The position numbers and the translations under genes were made by a program. From contig CAKZHP010000116.1 in the NCBI GenBank assembly GCA_936924635.1, positions 1 to 57,603 of the forward strand: a DNA stretch of 57,603 nucleotides, read 5' to 3'. Shown piece after piece: positions 7,929 through 16,611 of this stretch. Source of the stretch: an uncultured Propionibacteriaceae bacterium. Its GTDB lineage: Bacteria > Actinomycetota > Actinomycetes > Propionibacteriales > Propionibacteriaceae. The notes below the pieces were generated by a model. The model worked only from the letters and a program-made list of their open reading frames with translations. It was not told where the DNA came from and made no database searches. Each line of letters starts with the position of its first letter. Positions within the stretch are counted from its first letter, which is position 1.

Positions 7929-10892
7929 TCAGCCCGCGGCGGCGAGCAGCTCCCGGGCCGGCGGCACACCCATCTCCTCGCTTGCCTCGATGCCCCGCCG
8001 GGCCAGTCTCGCCGCGGAGCCGGGGCGGCCCGAGCGTGCCAGCAGCAGCACGGCACGGACCAGCCAGCGCTCCTCCCACGGCTCCTCGGCGTGGGCCGCC
8101 TCCAGCCAGCGCACCGCCGCGTCCACGCGGCCGTCCGCCTCGGCCCTGTCCGTCAGCAGCGCCAGGCAGGCCAGCCGGTCGAGCCGTACCTCCTCGCGCC
8201 ACCCCGCCACCTGCTCGGTGTCGACACCCGGCAGCGCCGGCCCCTGCCCTCGGCCGACGGCGCGCAGCGCCGCGGTCTCGGCCCGCACCACGTCGCCGCG
8301 GACCAGCGCCAGCCTCGCCTCCTCCGCAGCGGCCACCAGGTCGTACGCATCGACCCGCACACCCGGCTGCAGGCGCAGCTCCTCGCCAGAGCGCTCCACG
8401 ATGTCGCCGTACGCCGCCCGCGCGCGAGTGAGCACGTTGCGCAGCCTGCGGCGCCCCACCTCGGGGTCCACGTCGGGCCAGAGCGCCTCCACGACCGTCC
8501 AGGTGTCGGCCCGGCCACGCCCCGCGAGCACGGTGGCCAGCAGCAGGTCCGGAGCTCTTCCCGCCGCGGGCAGGCCGCGCCCCTGCCGGAAGACCTGCAG
8601 CCCGCCCAGGGCGATGACCTCGGTCACCGCCTCCGTCTCGCCCGCCGAGTCCCCCTGCTCCCGGGCGGCGGCGGCCAGCTCCGGCTCGTGGATCGCGGGC
8701 AGGTCGACGCCGCCGACCACGCCATCAGCGAGCGCGGTCGCCGCCAGTGCCGACGCCTGCGGCGACCTGGCTCGCAGGTGCGCGGTGGCCTGGTAGAGCA
8801 GCACCCGCCAGCGGTGCCGCGGCTCGGTGTCGGGGTGCCCGAGCGTCTCCTCGACGAGGCGGTCGACGGCGGCCAGGTCGGCCCCGCCTGCGCGGCACTG
8901 AACGGCGAGCCGTGCGATGCCGGCGATCTGAGGGGCGTCCCCCCGCCGCCACGCCTGGCCGGCCAGCTCCTCGGCAAGCTCCAGGGCCCCCAGCCGCGCC
9001 AGGCACCACGCGGCCTCGGAGAGGAACCACGACCCCAGGCCCGACCCCATCAGCGGCGAGGCCAGCACCTGCCGGACGGCGGTCTCGGCACCCTCCCGGT
9101 CACCGGTGACGCCCGCCAGGTTCACCCGCTCCCAGGCGGCCAGGGCCAGCATCCCGGGGCGGCCGGCGGGAGCACACAGCCGCTCTGCGGCGTCGATGAG
9201 GTCCGCCGCCTCCGTGGTCCGCCCAGCGGCGACGAGCAGGTCCGCCCGGTAGCACATCAGGCGGATGCGCTCCACCGAGTACGGCCGTGAGAGCACCTCC
9301 GCATCGCCCAGGGCCTCCTCGGCCTGAGCGAATGCCCCGCGTCGCAGATGCACGTGGTAGGCCAGGGTCTGCAGCGCCCGGATCGCCTCGGTGCGCATCC
9401 CGGCCGCCAGGGCCAGCTCCACCGCCGTCCGGAGCGAGCTCTGCGCCAGCACCACCTCACCGGGGTCGGTGCTGTAGCCCAGCAGCTGCCCCAGCGCCTC
9501 CAGCAGGCGGCCGCGGGTGCGGATGTCAAAGGCCGGGCACACGGCCAGCAGCGAGCGGCAGTGCTCCACGGTGCCGTACGGGCTGGACGAGCCGGGCCAC
9601 GCGGCGGCGCAGCAGCGCTCCGCCCGCAGCGGCAGCTCGCTGCCCGGCTCGGTCTGCTCGACCGTACGGATCGCGCGGTCGAGGAACGCGTCACGCTCCT
9701 GCTCGCGCAGGGTCTGACCGAGCATGCGGGCGTAGGCGGTGAGCGCGGGCACGTGACGGGCGTAGGCGCCCTCGGGGAGCGAACCAACGGCGAGCTCGGT
9801 GGTCACCGGGTCCAGGTCGTCGGAGCTGTCGCCGCCCAGCCGGCTGATCAGCTCGCAGGCTGCCTCCACCAGACCGGAGCGAACCAGCAGGCGCACCGCT
9901 TCGGCGGCCTCGCCCCGCTCCCCGTACCGCTGAGCGACCAGACGTGCCGTGCCGGCCGTGAGCGGCGCCGAGGTGGTGCGCAGGCTGCCGGCGAAGACCT
10001 CCGGCAGCCGCCACCAGCCGTCGTGGCCGATCATCCAGGGCACGCCCGCGGCACGCAGCGCCTGAGCCGTCCCGTCGCCGCCCAGGCCGTCGAGGACGAC
10101 CTCGTCGACCATGGGGAGGGACGCGATCTCGGCCAGCAGCGTGCGCTGCGCGGGTGGCAGCCCGTCGGCGATGTCGGCGGCGACGCGACTCACCGCGGCG
10201 GAGTTGCGCAGCAGCCGCTCCAGCTCGTGGCCTCGCTCCGCGGCGGGCTGGGCGGCGATCCGCTGCAGCGCCATCGCGTACGCCAGGGGCCAGCCCTCCA
10301 CGCGGTCGCGGAGCGCCTGGGCGCCGTCTGGGCACTCGCCCGGGAGCGCCAGGCGCCACAGCTCCCTCGCCTCGGCCGCATCGAGGGCGAGGTCGGCGGC
10401 GGAGAGCCGGACGGTGCGGCGCAGGTCAAGACCCTCGGCCGGTGAGCGGCCGGCCACGACCAGACGAAGCGGGTGGACCGGGCTGCGCTGCAGCAGCGCA
10501 GCGAGGAACGCCGCCACGGCGGGGTCCGCCCGGTGCAGGTCGTCGACGACCAGGGTGCCCGGGTCGTCGGCGTCCTCCAGGCTCGCCAGCAGCAGCTGGG
10601 CGAGGGTCTCGCCGTCACCCGCGTCGGAGCCGCCCTGCGCCTCCACGATGGCGGCGGCGTCGCTCCGCCCCGACAGTCGCAGCACCGCCGCGAGGCCCCG
10701 CCGCACCTGCGGCAGGCCCGCCAGGCCGTCCCCGCGCGGGCCCGGGGCGACCAGGAGCACACCAGGGACGGCGCAGGCGAGCTGGGTCAGGACGGTGGTC
10801 TTGCCCCAGCCGGCGGGCGCCTCCACGAACCAGTCGCGTCCCTCACTGAGGGCAGACGTCAGCCGCGGACGGACGAGGGCGGCGGGGAGCAC
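7929..10892 (-). CDS. Large ATPase-TPR-BTAD transcriptional regulator (SARP/MalT-like)
   Basis: About 987 residues. The N-terminus carries a Walker A (EAPAGWGKTT, residues 24-33) and a Walker B-like LVVDDLHRADP, as in MalT/STAND ATPases. A long helical, TPR-like middle follows. The last ~230 residues look like an OmpR-type winged helix (ALWPDVDPEVGRRRLRNVL) followed by a BTAD domain. In classical SARPs the winged helix and BTAD are N-terminal, so this is the reverse order. The GTG at 10892 directly follows the CorA stop; an ATG at 10925 would overlap CorA by 32 nt. Ligand and targets are unknown; the formaldehyde operon lies next downstream. Confidence 0.8.
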   Translation of the reverse strand: MLPAALVRPRLTSALSEGRDWFVEAPAGWGKTTVLTQLACAVPGVLLVAPGPRGDGLAGLPQVRRGLAAVLRLSGRSDAAAIVEAQGGSDAGDGETLAQLLLASLEDADDPGTLVVDDLHRADPAVAAFLAALLQRSPVHPLRLVVAGRSPAEGLDLRRTVRLSAADLALDAAEARELWRLALPGECPDGAQALRDRVEGWPLAYAMALQRIAAQPAAERGHELERLLRNSAAVSRVAADIADGLPPAQRTLLAEIASLPMVDEVVLDGLGGDGTAQALRAAGVPWMIGHDGWWRLPEVFAGSLRTTSAPLTAGTARLVAQRYGERGEAAEAVRLLVRSGLVEAACELISRLGGDSSDDLDPVTTELAVGSLPEGAYARHVPALTAYARMLGQTLREQERDAFLDRAIRTVEQTEPGSELPLRAERCCAAAWPGSSSPYGTVEHCRSLLAVCPAFDIRTRGRLLEALGQLLGYSTDPGEVVLAQSSLRTAVELALAAGMRTEAIRALQTLAYHVHLRRGAFAQAEEALGDAEVLSRPYSVERIRLMCYRADLLVAAGRTTEAADLIDAAERLCAPAGRPGMLALAAWERVNLAGVTGDREGAETAVRQVLASPLMGSGLGSWFLSEAAWCLARLGALELAEELAGQAWRRGDAPQIAGIARLAVQCRAGGADLAAVDRLVEETLGHPDTEPRHRWRVLLYQATAHLRARSPQASALAATALADGVVGGVDLPAIHEPELAAAAREQGDSAGETEAVTEVIALGGLQVFRQGRGLPAAGRAPDLLLATVLAGRGRADTWTVVEALWPDVDPEVGRRRLRNVLTRARAAYGDIVERSGEELRLQPGVRVDAYDLVAAAEEARLALVRGDVVRAETAALRAVGRGQGPALPGVDTEQVAGWREEVRLDRLACLALLTDRAEADGRVDAAVRWLEAAHAEEPWEERWLVRAVLLLARSGRPGSAARLARRGIEASEEMGVPPARELLAAAG

Positions 10893-10893
10893 G

Positions 10894-11919
10894 TCAGATC
10901 CAGTCGTGCCGGCGGAACAGGGCATACAGACCGATGGTGCCGACGACGATCAGCCCGACGCTCATCCAGAGCCCGCTCATCTGTTCCGAGCCTGGGTACG
11001 GGACGTTCTGGCCGAACCACCCGGTGACCGCCGTGGGCACGGCGATCACCGCGGCCCAGCCGGCCAGCTTCTTCATGACGGTGTTGAGGCGGGTGTTCTG
11101 CAGCGACAGGTGGGTGTCGAAGAGGCCGCCGACCATGTCGCGCAGCGACTCCGTGTCCTCGCAGGCACGCACCACGTGGTCGTACAGGTCGTCGTACCAG
11201 CCGGCCAGCGTGCCCTCGGGGAAGCTCGGTGGGGCGTGCTCAGCGTCTGCGCTGGCCGGCAGCCGACGGCGCACGATCCCCAGCACTACCTCCCGGAGGG
11301 GGACGATGATGCGCCGCAGGTCGACCAGCTCGCGCCGGAGGCGGTAGATGCGCTGCTGCACCTGGCGCCCCGGGACGGCCTCGGCAAAGACCTGGTCCTC
11401 CAGGGTGGTGATCTCGCCCTCGAGCATGTCGACCGTGGCGGAGTGCCCGTCGATGATCGTGTCCAGGAGCCCGTGGAACAGGGCGAACACCCCGTCCTGC
11501 AGCAGATCTGCGTTGTCGGCCCAGCGCTGCAGCACATCGGCCATGTCGAACCCGTCGTCGCTCCGCACGGTGATCAGGCCACGGGGCATCACGAAGGCGG
11601 ACACCTGGGACGTGACCAGGTTGGAGCGGTGCTCGGGGTCGTCGCCGACGACGATCCGGGAGGCGTAGATCGTGCAGAACAGGTGGCCGGGGTGACGAGA
11701 CAGCTTGACCCGCTCCCCCTCCGCCACCGCGTCCTCCACGGCCGGGGCGTCGAGCCGCAGCTCCTCGGCGAGGCGGGCGAGGTCGGCGGGGTCGGGGTCG
11801 CAGAGATCGACCCACACCAGCGCGTCTGGCGTCGCGAGCCAGCGGTCGAGATCGTCCATCTCCAGCCGGCGGGCCACCATCTCACCGCCCCGCCACACCC
11901 GAGCCGCCACGGACGTCAT
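10894..11919 (-). CDS. CorA-family divalent cation transporter with GQN signature
   Basis: A 341-residue CorA-type protein: a mostly helical cytoplasmic domain rich in acidic residues, then two membrane helices at the C-terminus (WAAVIAVPTAVTGWFG and LWMSVGLIVVGTIGLYALF). The pore signature reads GQNVPYP instead of the classical GMN; this variant is common in actinobacterial members as I recall, so transport is still plausible. The ATG at 11919 is preceded by GGAGAGGGGGTGAG, a good ribosome site. The regulator gene begins immediately after its stop, so the two share a transcript. Metal identity (Mg, Co, Zn) cannot be read from sequence. Confidence 0.85.
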   Translation of the reverse strand: MTSVAARVWRGGEMVARRLEMDDLDRWLATPDALVWVDLCDPDPADLARLAEELRLDAPAVEDAVAEGERVKLSRHPGHLFCTIYASRIVVGDDPEHRSNLVTSQVSAFVMPRGLITVRSDDGFDMADVLQRWADNADLLQDGVFALFHGLLDTIIDGHSATVDMLEGEITTLEDQVFAEAVPGRQVQQRIYRLRRELVDLRRIIVPLREVVLGIVRRRLPASADAEHAPPSFPEGTLAGWYDDLYDHVVRACEDTESLRDMVGGLFDTHLSLQNTRLNTVMKKLAGWAAVIAVPTAVTGWFGQNVPYPGSEQMSGLWMSVGLIVVGTIGLYALFRRHDWI

Positions 11920-11968
11920 CGGCTCACCCCCTCTCCTGCGGCGCCCACGGTAGTGCCCGGGAACCGCC

Positions 11969-12000
11969 GAGCGCCCACCGCCGATCGGCGATGGGCGCTC
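11969..12000 (-). terminator. Hairpin terminator downstream of the ABC solute-binding gene
   Basis: A 9-bp stem GAGCGCCCA/TGGGCGCTC, one C-A mismatch, four more pairs and a GATC loop. It lies 11 bp past the solute-binding protein stop and separates that operon from corA. There is no T-run, as is usual for actinobacterial terminators. Confidence 0.75.
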
Positions 12001-12011
12001 GTGCGAGACGA

Positions 12012-13628
12012 TCAGCCGCGACCGGCCTCGTGGTAGGCGGCCGTCAGCTCCTTCGACATCTTCTCGCCGTGGTCCTTCCACCAGGCGTCGGCGGCCGGGC
12101 GCCAGTCGGAGACCGGCTTGCGGCCCTGGACGATGTCGTTCTCCAGGCCGTTGAAGGTCTTCTGGTCGTTGGCGAAGTTCTTCTCCACCTCGGCCGAGTA
12201 GAGGTAGACGGCGTCGTTGCGGTAGGCGTCTGGGACCAGCTTGCGCATCAGCCCGTCGAGCTTCTTCGCGGACTCGTCGTGGCCCGGCATGAAGTTCACC
12301 AGCGCCGCGTCGACGATGTACTTGATACCGATCTCCTTGTTGGCCCCGCCCGACTGCGTCGGCGTCGGCACCCCGTTGGTCATCGTGTAGTCGGTGCCCT
12401 GCTTGCCGTACTTGGCGGCCAGGTACTCCGCGGTGCCGAAGGGCGCGGCCATGTAGTCGGCGACCTTGAGCAGCGTCTCCACCCGGTCCTTGGCGTTCTT
12501 GTTGATGGCGGAGCGGCCGAACGAGGGGAAGCTCATCCAGAGGTGGCCCTTGCCGTTGCCGTCGAACGCCGGGATCTCCATGCCGTTGATGTCGAACCCT
12601 GCGGGGGCGTCGTTCCAGTACTGCGCCCAGCCCGAGAACGAGTCGGGGTTGAAGTAGGCCTTGCCGGTGGAGAACCAGACCTTGGAGTTGGGCTTGGCGA
12701 ACGCGTCGGGGTTCATGAGGCCCTCGGCGACGATCTTGCGCTGGGCCTCCAGCGCCTCCTCCAGGCGCGGGTGGGTCCACCAGCTCTCCATGAAGTCTTT
12801 GTCCTTGACGTAGCCCCAGAAGTTCGGCACGCCGAGCATGTTCTTGATGTACTGCCCCGGCACCAGCGTCAGGGCCCAGACACCGCCGCGGGGGTCGTTC
12901 AGCTGCTTGCAGAGGTCGAAGAACGACTGGAAGCTGGTGACGTCGGCCTTGATGCCCTTCTTGGCGAGCATGTCGTCGCGGCGGTACAGGATGCCCGAGG
13001 ACATCGCGCCCCGGGGCGAGGGCAGCCCGTACAGACGCCCGTTGTAGCGACCGGCCTCCCAGCAGTCGGTCGGGATCGCGGCCAGGTTCGGGTAGGCCTT
13101 GATCTTGTCGCCGGCGATGTAGTCGGTGAGGTCGAGCGAGGTGGCCTGGATGAGCCGCGGCAGGTCGGGGACCTCGGCGATGAAGTACATGTCGGGCAGC
13201 TGCGAGCCGGCGACCGTGGTGGAGAACTTCGTCGCGTACTCACCCGACGGGATCTGCTGGATCTTCAGCTCCGAGCCGATCTGGTCCTGCAGGTTCGCCC
13301 ACATGGTGTTCTGCGGCGGGGTGGCGGTCACCGGGGAGAACGTCTGCGTGAGGATGTTGACGGGCTTGCCGTCGCCAGGCTTCGCCTTCACCGACACCAC
13401 GGGGTTGTCGGGGTAGCGGAAGAAGGTGTCGGGGATGGTGCCGTCGCCCTTGATGTCGGGGGTCGGGCCGCCGGGCAGCGGTGCGTACGTCGGCACCGGT
13501 GCCTTCGACTTGCCCCCGCCGGTGCCGCCGGGGCCTCCCGTGGTGGAGCTGGAGCAGGCGGCGAGCGCCGACGTGGTGGCCGCGGCGGCGATTCCCCCGA
13601 ACAGCGTGCGTCGGTTGATCTGGGACAT
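12012..13628 (-). CDS. ABC sugar/oligosaccharide solute-binding lipoprotein (LplA-like)
   Basis: A 538-residue extracellular binding protein. The N-terminus MSQINRRTLFGG has a twin-arginine-like RR, followed by a hydrophobic stretch and a lipobox SALAAC, so it is probably a Tat-exported lipoprotein. The body has the family-1 solute-binding layout with SQLPDMYFI and YGLPSPRG segments, and its length fits LplA/YtcQ-type proteins that serve complex carbohydrate importers. It is the third gene after two permeases, 22 bp downstream, and is followed by a strong hairpin. The bound sugar is unknown; no glycosidase lies nearby to hint at it. Confidence 0.9.
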   Translation of the reverse strand: MSQINRRTLFGGIAAAATTSALAACSSSTTGGPGGTGGGKSKAPVPTYAPLPGGPTPDIKGDGTIPDTFFRYPDNPVVSVKAKPGDGKPVNILTQTFSPVTATPPQNTMWANLQDQIGSELKIQQIPSGEYATKFSTTVAGSQLPDMYFIAEVPDLPRLIQATSLDLTDYIAGDKIKAYPNLAAIPTDCWEAGRYNGRLYGLPSPRGAMSSGILYRRDDMLAKKGIKADVTSFQSFFDLCKQLNDPRGGVWALTLVPGQYIKNMLGVPNFWGYVKDKDFMESWWTHPRLEEALEAQRKIVAEGLMNPDAFAKPNSKVWFSTGKAYFNPDSFSGWAQYWNDAPAGFDINGMEIPAFDGNGKGHLWMSFPSFGRSAINKNAKDRVETLLKVADYMAAPFGTAEYLAAKYGKQGTDYTMTNGVPTPTQSGGANKEIGIKYIVDAALVNFMPGHDESAKKLDGLMRKLVPDAYRNDAVYLYSAEVEKNFANDQKTFNGLENDIVQGRKPVSDWRPAADAWWKDHGEKMSKELTAAYHEAGRG

Positions 13629-13650
13629 GTTCTCTCCTTCGAGGTGTCTT

Positions 13651-14547
13651 TCAGCCCTTCACGGCACCGGTCAGCATGCCGGTCGCGAAGTGCTTCTGCA
13701 GGAACGGGTAGACGATCAGGATCGGCACGATGGCGATGACCAGCATGGCCATCTGCAGGGCCGGCTGCGGCGGCAGCACGTCGGCGCCGCCGATGTCACC
13801 GCCGGCCAGCTGGGCGGACTCCAAGACGTAGGTGCGCAGCACCAGCGGGAGCGGCCACTTGCCCTGGTCGTCGAGGTAGAGCAGCGCGTTGAAGAAGCTG
13901 TTCCAGTAGCCGACCGCGTAGAACAGACCGATCACGGCCAGGATGGCCTTCGACAGCGGAAGCACGACGCGCGTGAAAATGGCCCACTCGCCTGCCCCGT
14001 CGATACGTGCCGACTCGATGAGCTCGCTGGGCAGGCCCATGAAGAACGAGCGCAGCACGATCACGTTGAAGGCGCTCACCAGCGACGGCAGGATCAGCGC
14101 CCACCACGACCCGAGCAGCCCGACGGTCTTGACGGTGAGGTAGCTGGGGATCAGGCCCGGGGTGAACAGCAGGCTGAAGAGTAGAAGCAGGAGCATCGGC
14201 TTGCTGAACAGGCTGCCGGGACGGCTCAGGCCGTACGCCATCATCGTCGACACCGCCAGGCTGAGGAACGACCCGACCAGCGTGATGCCCAGGCTGATCA
14301 GGAGCGCCCGGGTCACCACCCCGCCGGTCAGCAACGACCGGTACGCGGAGAGGTTGATGCCGTCCGGCAGCAGGACGAGACCGCCGGCCTTGTTGATGTG
14401 GTCGGCCGAGGAGACCGACGTCGACAGGATGCCGAGGAACGGCAGGACCACCATGAGGCAGAGCAGCCCCAGGGCCACGGTCTTGATGATGTTCTCGGTC
14501 ACGCCCGGGCGCTGCTGCCCGTCGATGAGCGTGTGACGGCGGCTCAT
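13651..14547 (-). CDS. ABC transporter permease (LplC/MalG-like)
   Basis: A 298-residue membrane protein with about six hydrophobic segments. The cytoplasmic EAA loop is seen in ELIESARIDGAGEWAIFTRV, the site that docks the ATPase. The end, PFLQKHFATGMLTGAVKG, is typical of CUT1 permeases of the second type. It overlaps the upstream permease by 4 nt and precedes the binding protein. Together they form an importer for an oligosaccharide or related carbohydrate. No ATPase gene is present in this window, so a shared MsiK/MsmX-type ATPase elsewhere is expected. Confidence 0.92.
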   Translation of the reverse strand: MSRRHTLIDGQQRPGVTENIIKTVALGLLCLMVVLPFLGILSTSVSSADHINKAGGLVLLPDGINLSAYRSLLTGGVVTRALLISLGITLVGSFLSLAVSTMMAYGLSRPGSLFSKPMLLLLLFSLLFTPGLIPSYLTVKTVGLLGSWWALILPSLVSAFNVIVLRSFFMGLPSELIESARIDGAGEWAIFTRVVLPLSKAILAVIGLFYAVGYWNSFFNALLYLDDQGKWPLPLVLRTYVLESAQLAGGDIGGADVLPPQPALQMAMLVIAIVPILIVYPFLQKHFATGMLTGAVKG

Positions 14548-15452
14548 GCCTGGTACACCCCCTGCTCACCGAAGCGGTGCGCGATCTTGTTCGACGCCAG
14601 CACGAGGATCGTGCCGATCACGCCTTTCACGAGGCCGACCGCTGTGGCCTCGCCCCAGCCGTTGCCGGTGATGCCGTAGTTGAAGACGTAGGTGTCGAGC
14701 ACCTCGCTGGCCTCCTCTCCGACCGCTCGCTGCTGCAGGATGATCTGCTCGAAGCCGACCGACAGCGAGTCGCCCAGGCGCAGGATCAGCAGCAGCACGA
14801 TGATGCTCTTCAGCGCGGGCAGGGTGACGTGCAGCATCTGCCGCCAGCGCGAGGCGCCGTCGACGGCCGAGGCCTCGTACAGGGAGGGGTCGATCTGCGA
14901 CAGCGCGGCCAGGAACAGGATGGTCGCCCAGCCGGTGTCCTTCCAGATCACCTCGCTCGTGAGCAGCCCCACGAACAGGTCGGGGTTGCCGATGATGTTG
15001 ATCGGTTCGGCACCCCGCGAGCGCAACCAGGTGTTGATGAGGCCGGCACCGCCCAGCACCTGCTGGAAGATCGCGACCACGACGACCCAGCTCAGGAAGT
15101 GCGGCAGGTAGAGGATGCTCTGCACGACCTTCTTGATGCGCGGCGACAGCACGCTGTTGAGCAGCAGCGCCACGATGATCGGGGCCGGGAAGACGAACAC
15201 GGTCTGCACCACGGTCAGCACCAGTGTGTTCTTGACCGCGTTCAGGAACCGCGGGTCACCATCGGTGATGATGCGGAAGTTGTCCCACCCGACCCACGGG
15301 GCCTCAGAGATGGTCGAGTACGGGACGTAGTCCTTCCACGCGATCACGTTGCCGGCCAGCGCGGCGTAGTGGAACACGAACAGGATCAAGAACCCCGGCA
15401 GTGTCAAGAGCACGAGCACCCAGTCGCGCCGCAAGCGCTTCATGAAACCCAC
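14544..15452 (-). CDS. ABC transporter permease (LplB/UgpA-like)
   Basis: A 302-residue membrane protein, first gene of the importer operon. It has an N-terminal helix (WVLVLLTLPGFLILFVF), several more, and an EAA-type loop at LYEASAVDGASRWRQMLHVT. The start is set at GTG 15452 because AAAGGA sits 5 nt before it; ATG 15443 in the same frame is the alternative, and a much longer frame upstream has no ribosome site. Upstream lies a 147-bp divergent region shared with the DNA ligase gene. No local regulator is encoded, so control is probably from a distant regulator. Confidence 0.9.
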   Translation of the reverse strand: MGFMKRLRRDWVLVLLTLPGFLILFVFHYAALAGNVIAWKDYVPYSTISEAPWVGWDNFRIITDGDPRFLNAVKNTLVLTVVQTVFVFPAPIIVALLLNSVLSPRIKKVVQSILYLPHFLSWVVVVAIFQQVLGGAGLINTWLRSRGAEPINIIGNPDLFVGLLTSEVIWKDTGWATILFLAALSQIDPSLYEASAVDGASRWRQMLHVTLPALKSIIVLLLILRLGDSLSVGFEQIILQQRAVGEEASEVLDTYVFNYGITGNGWGEATAVGLVKGVIGTILVLASNKIAHRFGEQGVYQA

Positions 15453-15599
15453 AGCAGTCCTTTCTGCGAGAAGGCCCTCTGACCTTGGCATGCCGGCACC
15501 TGCACGACCCGAGGCCGCGCCGCCCTTCACCCCTTCGGGGCCTCGCCGCGTCATCGTCGGACGGTTGTGACGGTTGGTGCAAGTGGGACACTACGACCC

Positions 15600-16607
15600 A
15601 TGCGTCCGATGCTCGCCACCCTCACCCCCACGCCGGGGCGCGCTCCCGAGGGCGAGGAGTGGGTGCACGAGGTCAAGTGGGACGGCGTCCGCATCATGGC
15701 CGAGGTGCGCGACGGCGCGCTGCGGCTCACCAACCGCACCGGCGGTGAGGTCACGCCCGCCTACCCCGAGGTCGTGGGTACGGCCGGAGGGCTGCCCGAC
15801 TGCCTGCTGGACGGGGAGGTGGTGGCCCTCGACCCGTCGGGGCGCCCGACGCTGCAGGCCATCGCCCACCGCATGCACGTGCGCGACACGGGGCGCGCCT
15901 CCCTGCTGTCGCAGACCCGCCCGGTGACGTACATGGTGTTCGACCTGCTGCGCCTCGACGGCACCGACCTGGTGCGGGTGCCGCTCACCGAGCGCCGTGC
16001 GCTGCTGGACTCGCTCGACGTCGAGGGTGTCACGCTCCCCCACCTGGGCCGCCCGGTCTGGCAGGTGTCGCCGCAGCACGACGACGGCGACCTGCTGGTG
16101 CAGGCCACCCGCGCCTCGGGGCTGGAGGGCGTGATGAGCAAGCGCCGCAGCTCGCCCTACCAGCCCGGCGTACGCAGCGAGCACTGGCTCAAGGTGCCGC
16201 ACCAGGTCGAGGTGGTCGGCGTGATCGGCGGCTGGGTGCCCGAGACCGACAACGCGAACCGGCTCGGGTCGGTGTGGATCGGTCACGCCTCCGACGAGGA
16301 GACCTTCGACGACGACCCCGTGCTCTACCCGCTGGCCCGGGTCGGCTCAGGCCTGCCCCACGCCCAGCGTGACGACCTGCTCCAGGTGCTGCGGGAGATC
16401 GAACGGCCCACCTGCCCGTTCGACCCGCGCCCGGACGGCCCCGAGGTCCGGCGCACCACCTGGGTGGAGCCGATCTTGTGCGTGCAGGTGCGCTATCTGA
16501 CCCGTTCGGAGAACGGCACCCTGAGGCAGCCGGTGCTCAGAGCGTTGCGGCCCGACGTGCTGCCGGTCCAGGCCGCGTACGCGGAGCTGCTGGACGTGCC
16601 CCGCTAG
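15600..16607 (+). CDS. Stand-alone ATP-dependent DNA ligase (LigC/LigD-ligase type)
   Basis: A 335-residue ATP-dependent ligase. Motif I is VKWDGVR with the adenylated lysine; further blocks are LLDGEVVAL (motif III), EGVMSKRR (motif IV) and HWLKV (motif V). The length and C-terminal OB part fit single-domain-pair ligases like mycobacterial LigC or the ligase domain of LigD. Such enzymes act in backup repair, some with Ku, but no Ku or LigD polymerase gene is next to it. ATG 15600 gives MRPMLATL, the usual N-terminus; the 11 codons upstream in frame have no start support. It is divergent from the ABC importer. Confidence 0.88.
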   Translation: MRPMLATLTPTPGRAPEGEEWVHEVKWDGVRIMAEVRDGALRLTNRTGGEVTPAYPEVVGTAGGLPDCLLDGEVVALDPSGRPTLQAIAHRMHVRDTGRASLLSQTRPVTYMVFDLLRLDGTDLVRVPLTERRALLDSLDVEGVTLPHLGRPVWQVSPQHDDGDLLVQATRASGLEGVMSKRRSSPYQPGVRSEHWLKVPHQVEVVGVIGGWVPETDNANRLGSVWIGHASDEETFDDDPVLYPLARVGSGLPHAQRDDLLQVLREIERPTCPFDPRPDGPEVRRTTWVEPILCVQVRYLTRSENGTLRQPVLRALRPDVLPVQAAYAELLDVPR

Positions 16608-16611
16608 CCGG

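Noticed and set aside
10894..11919. CorA gene considered non-functional for lacking GMN
   Set aside because: GQN variants with intact transmembrane helices are common in actinobacterial members, so loss of function is not supported.
10111..12036. A 641-codon plus-strand frame over the regulator and CorA genes
   Set aside because: Antisense to two recognised genes and without a ribosome site or domain.
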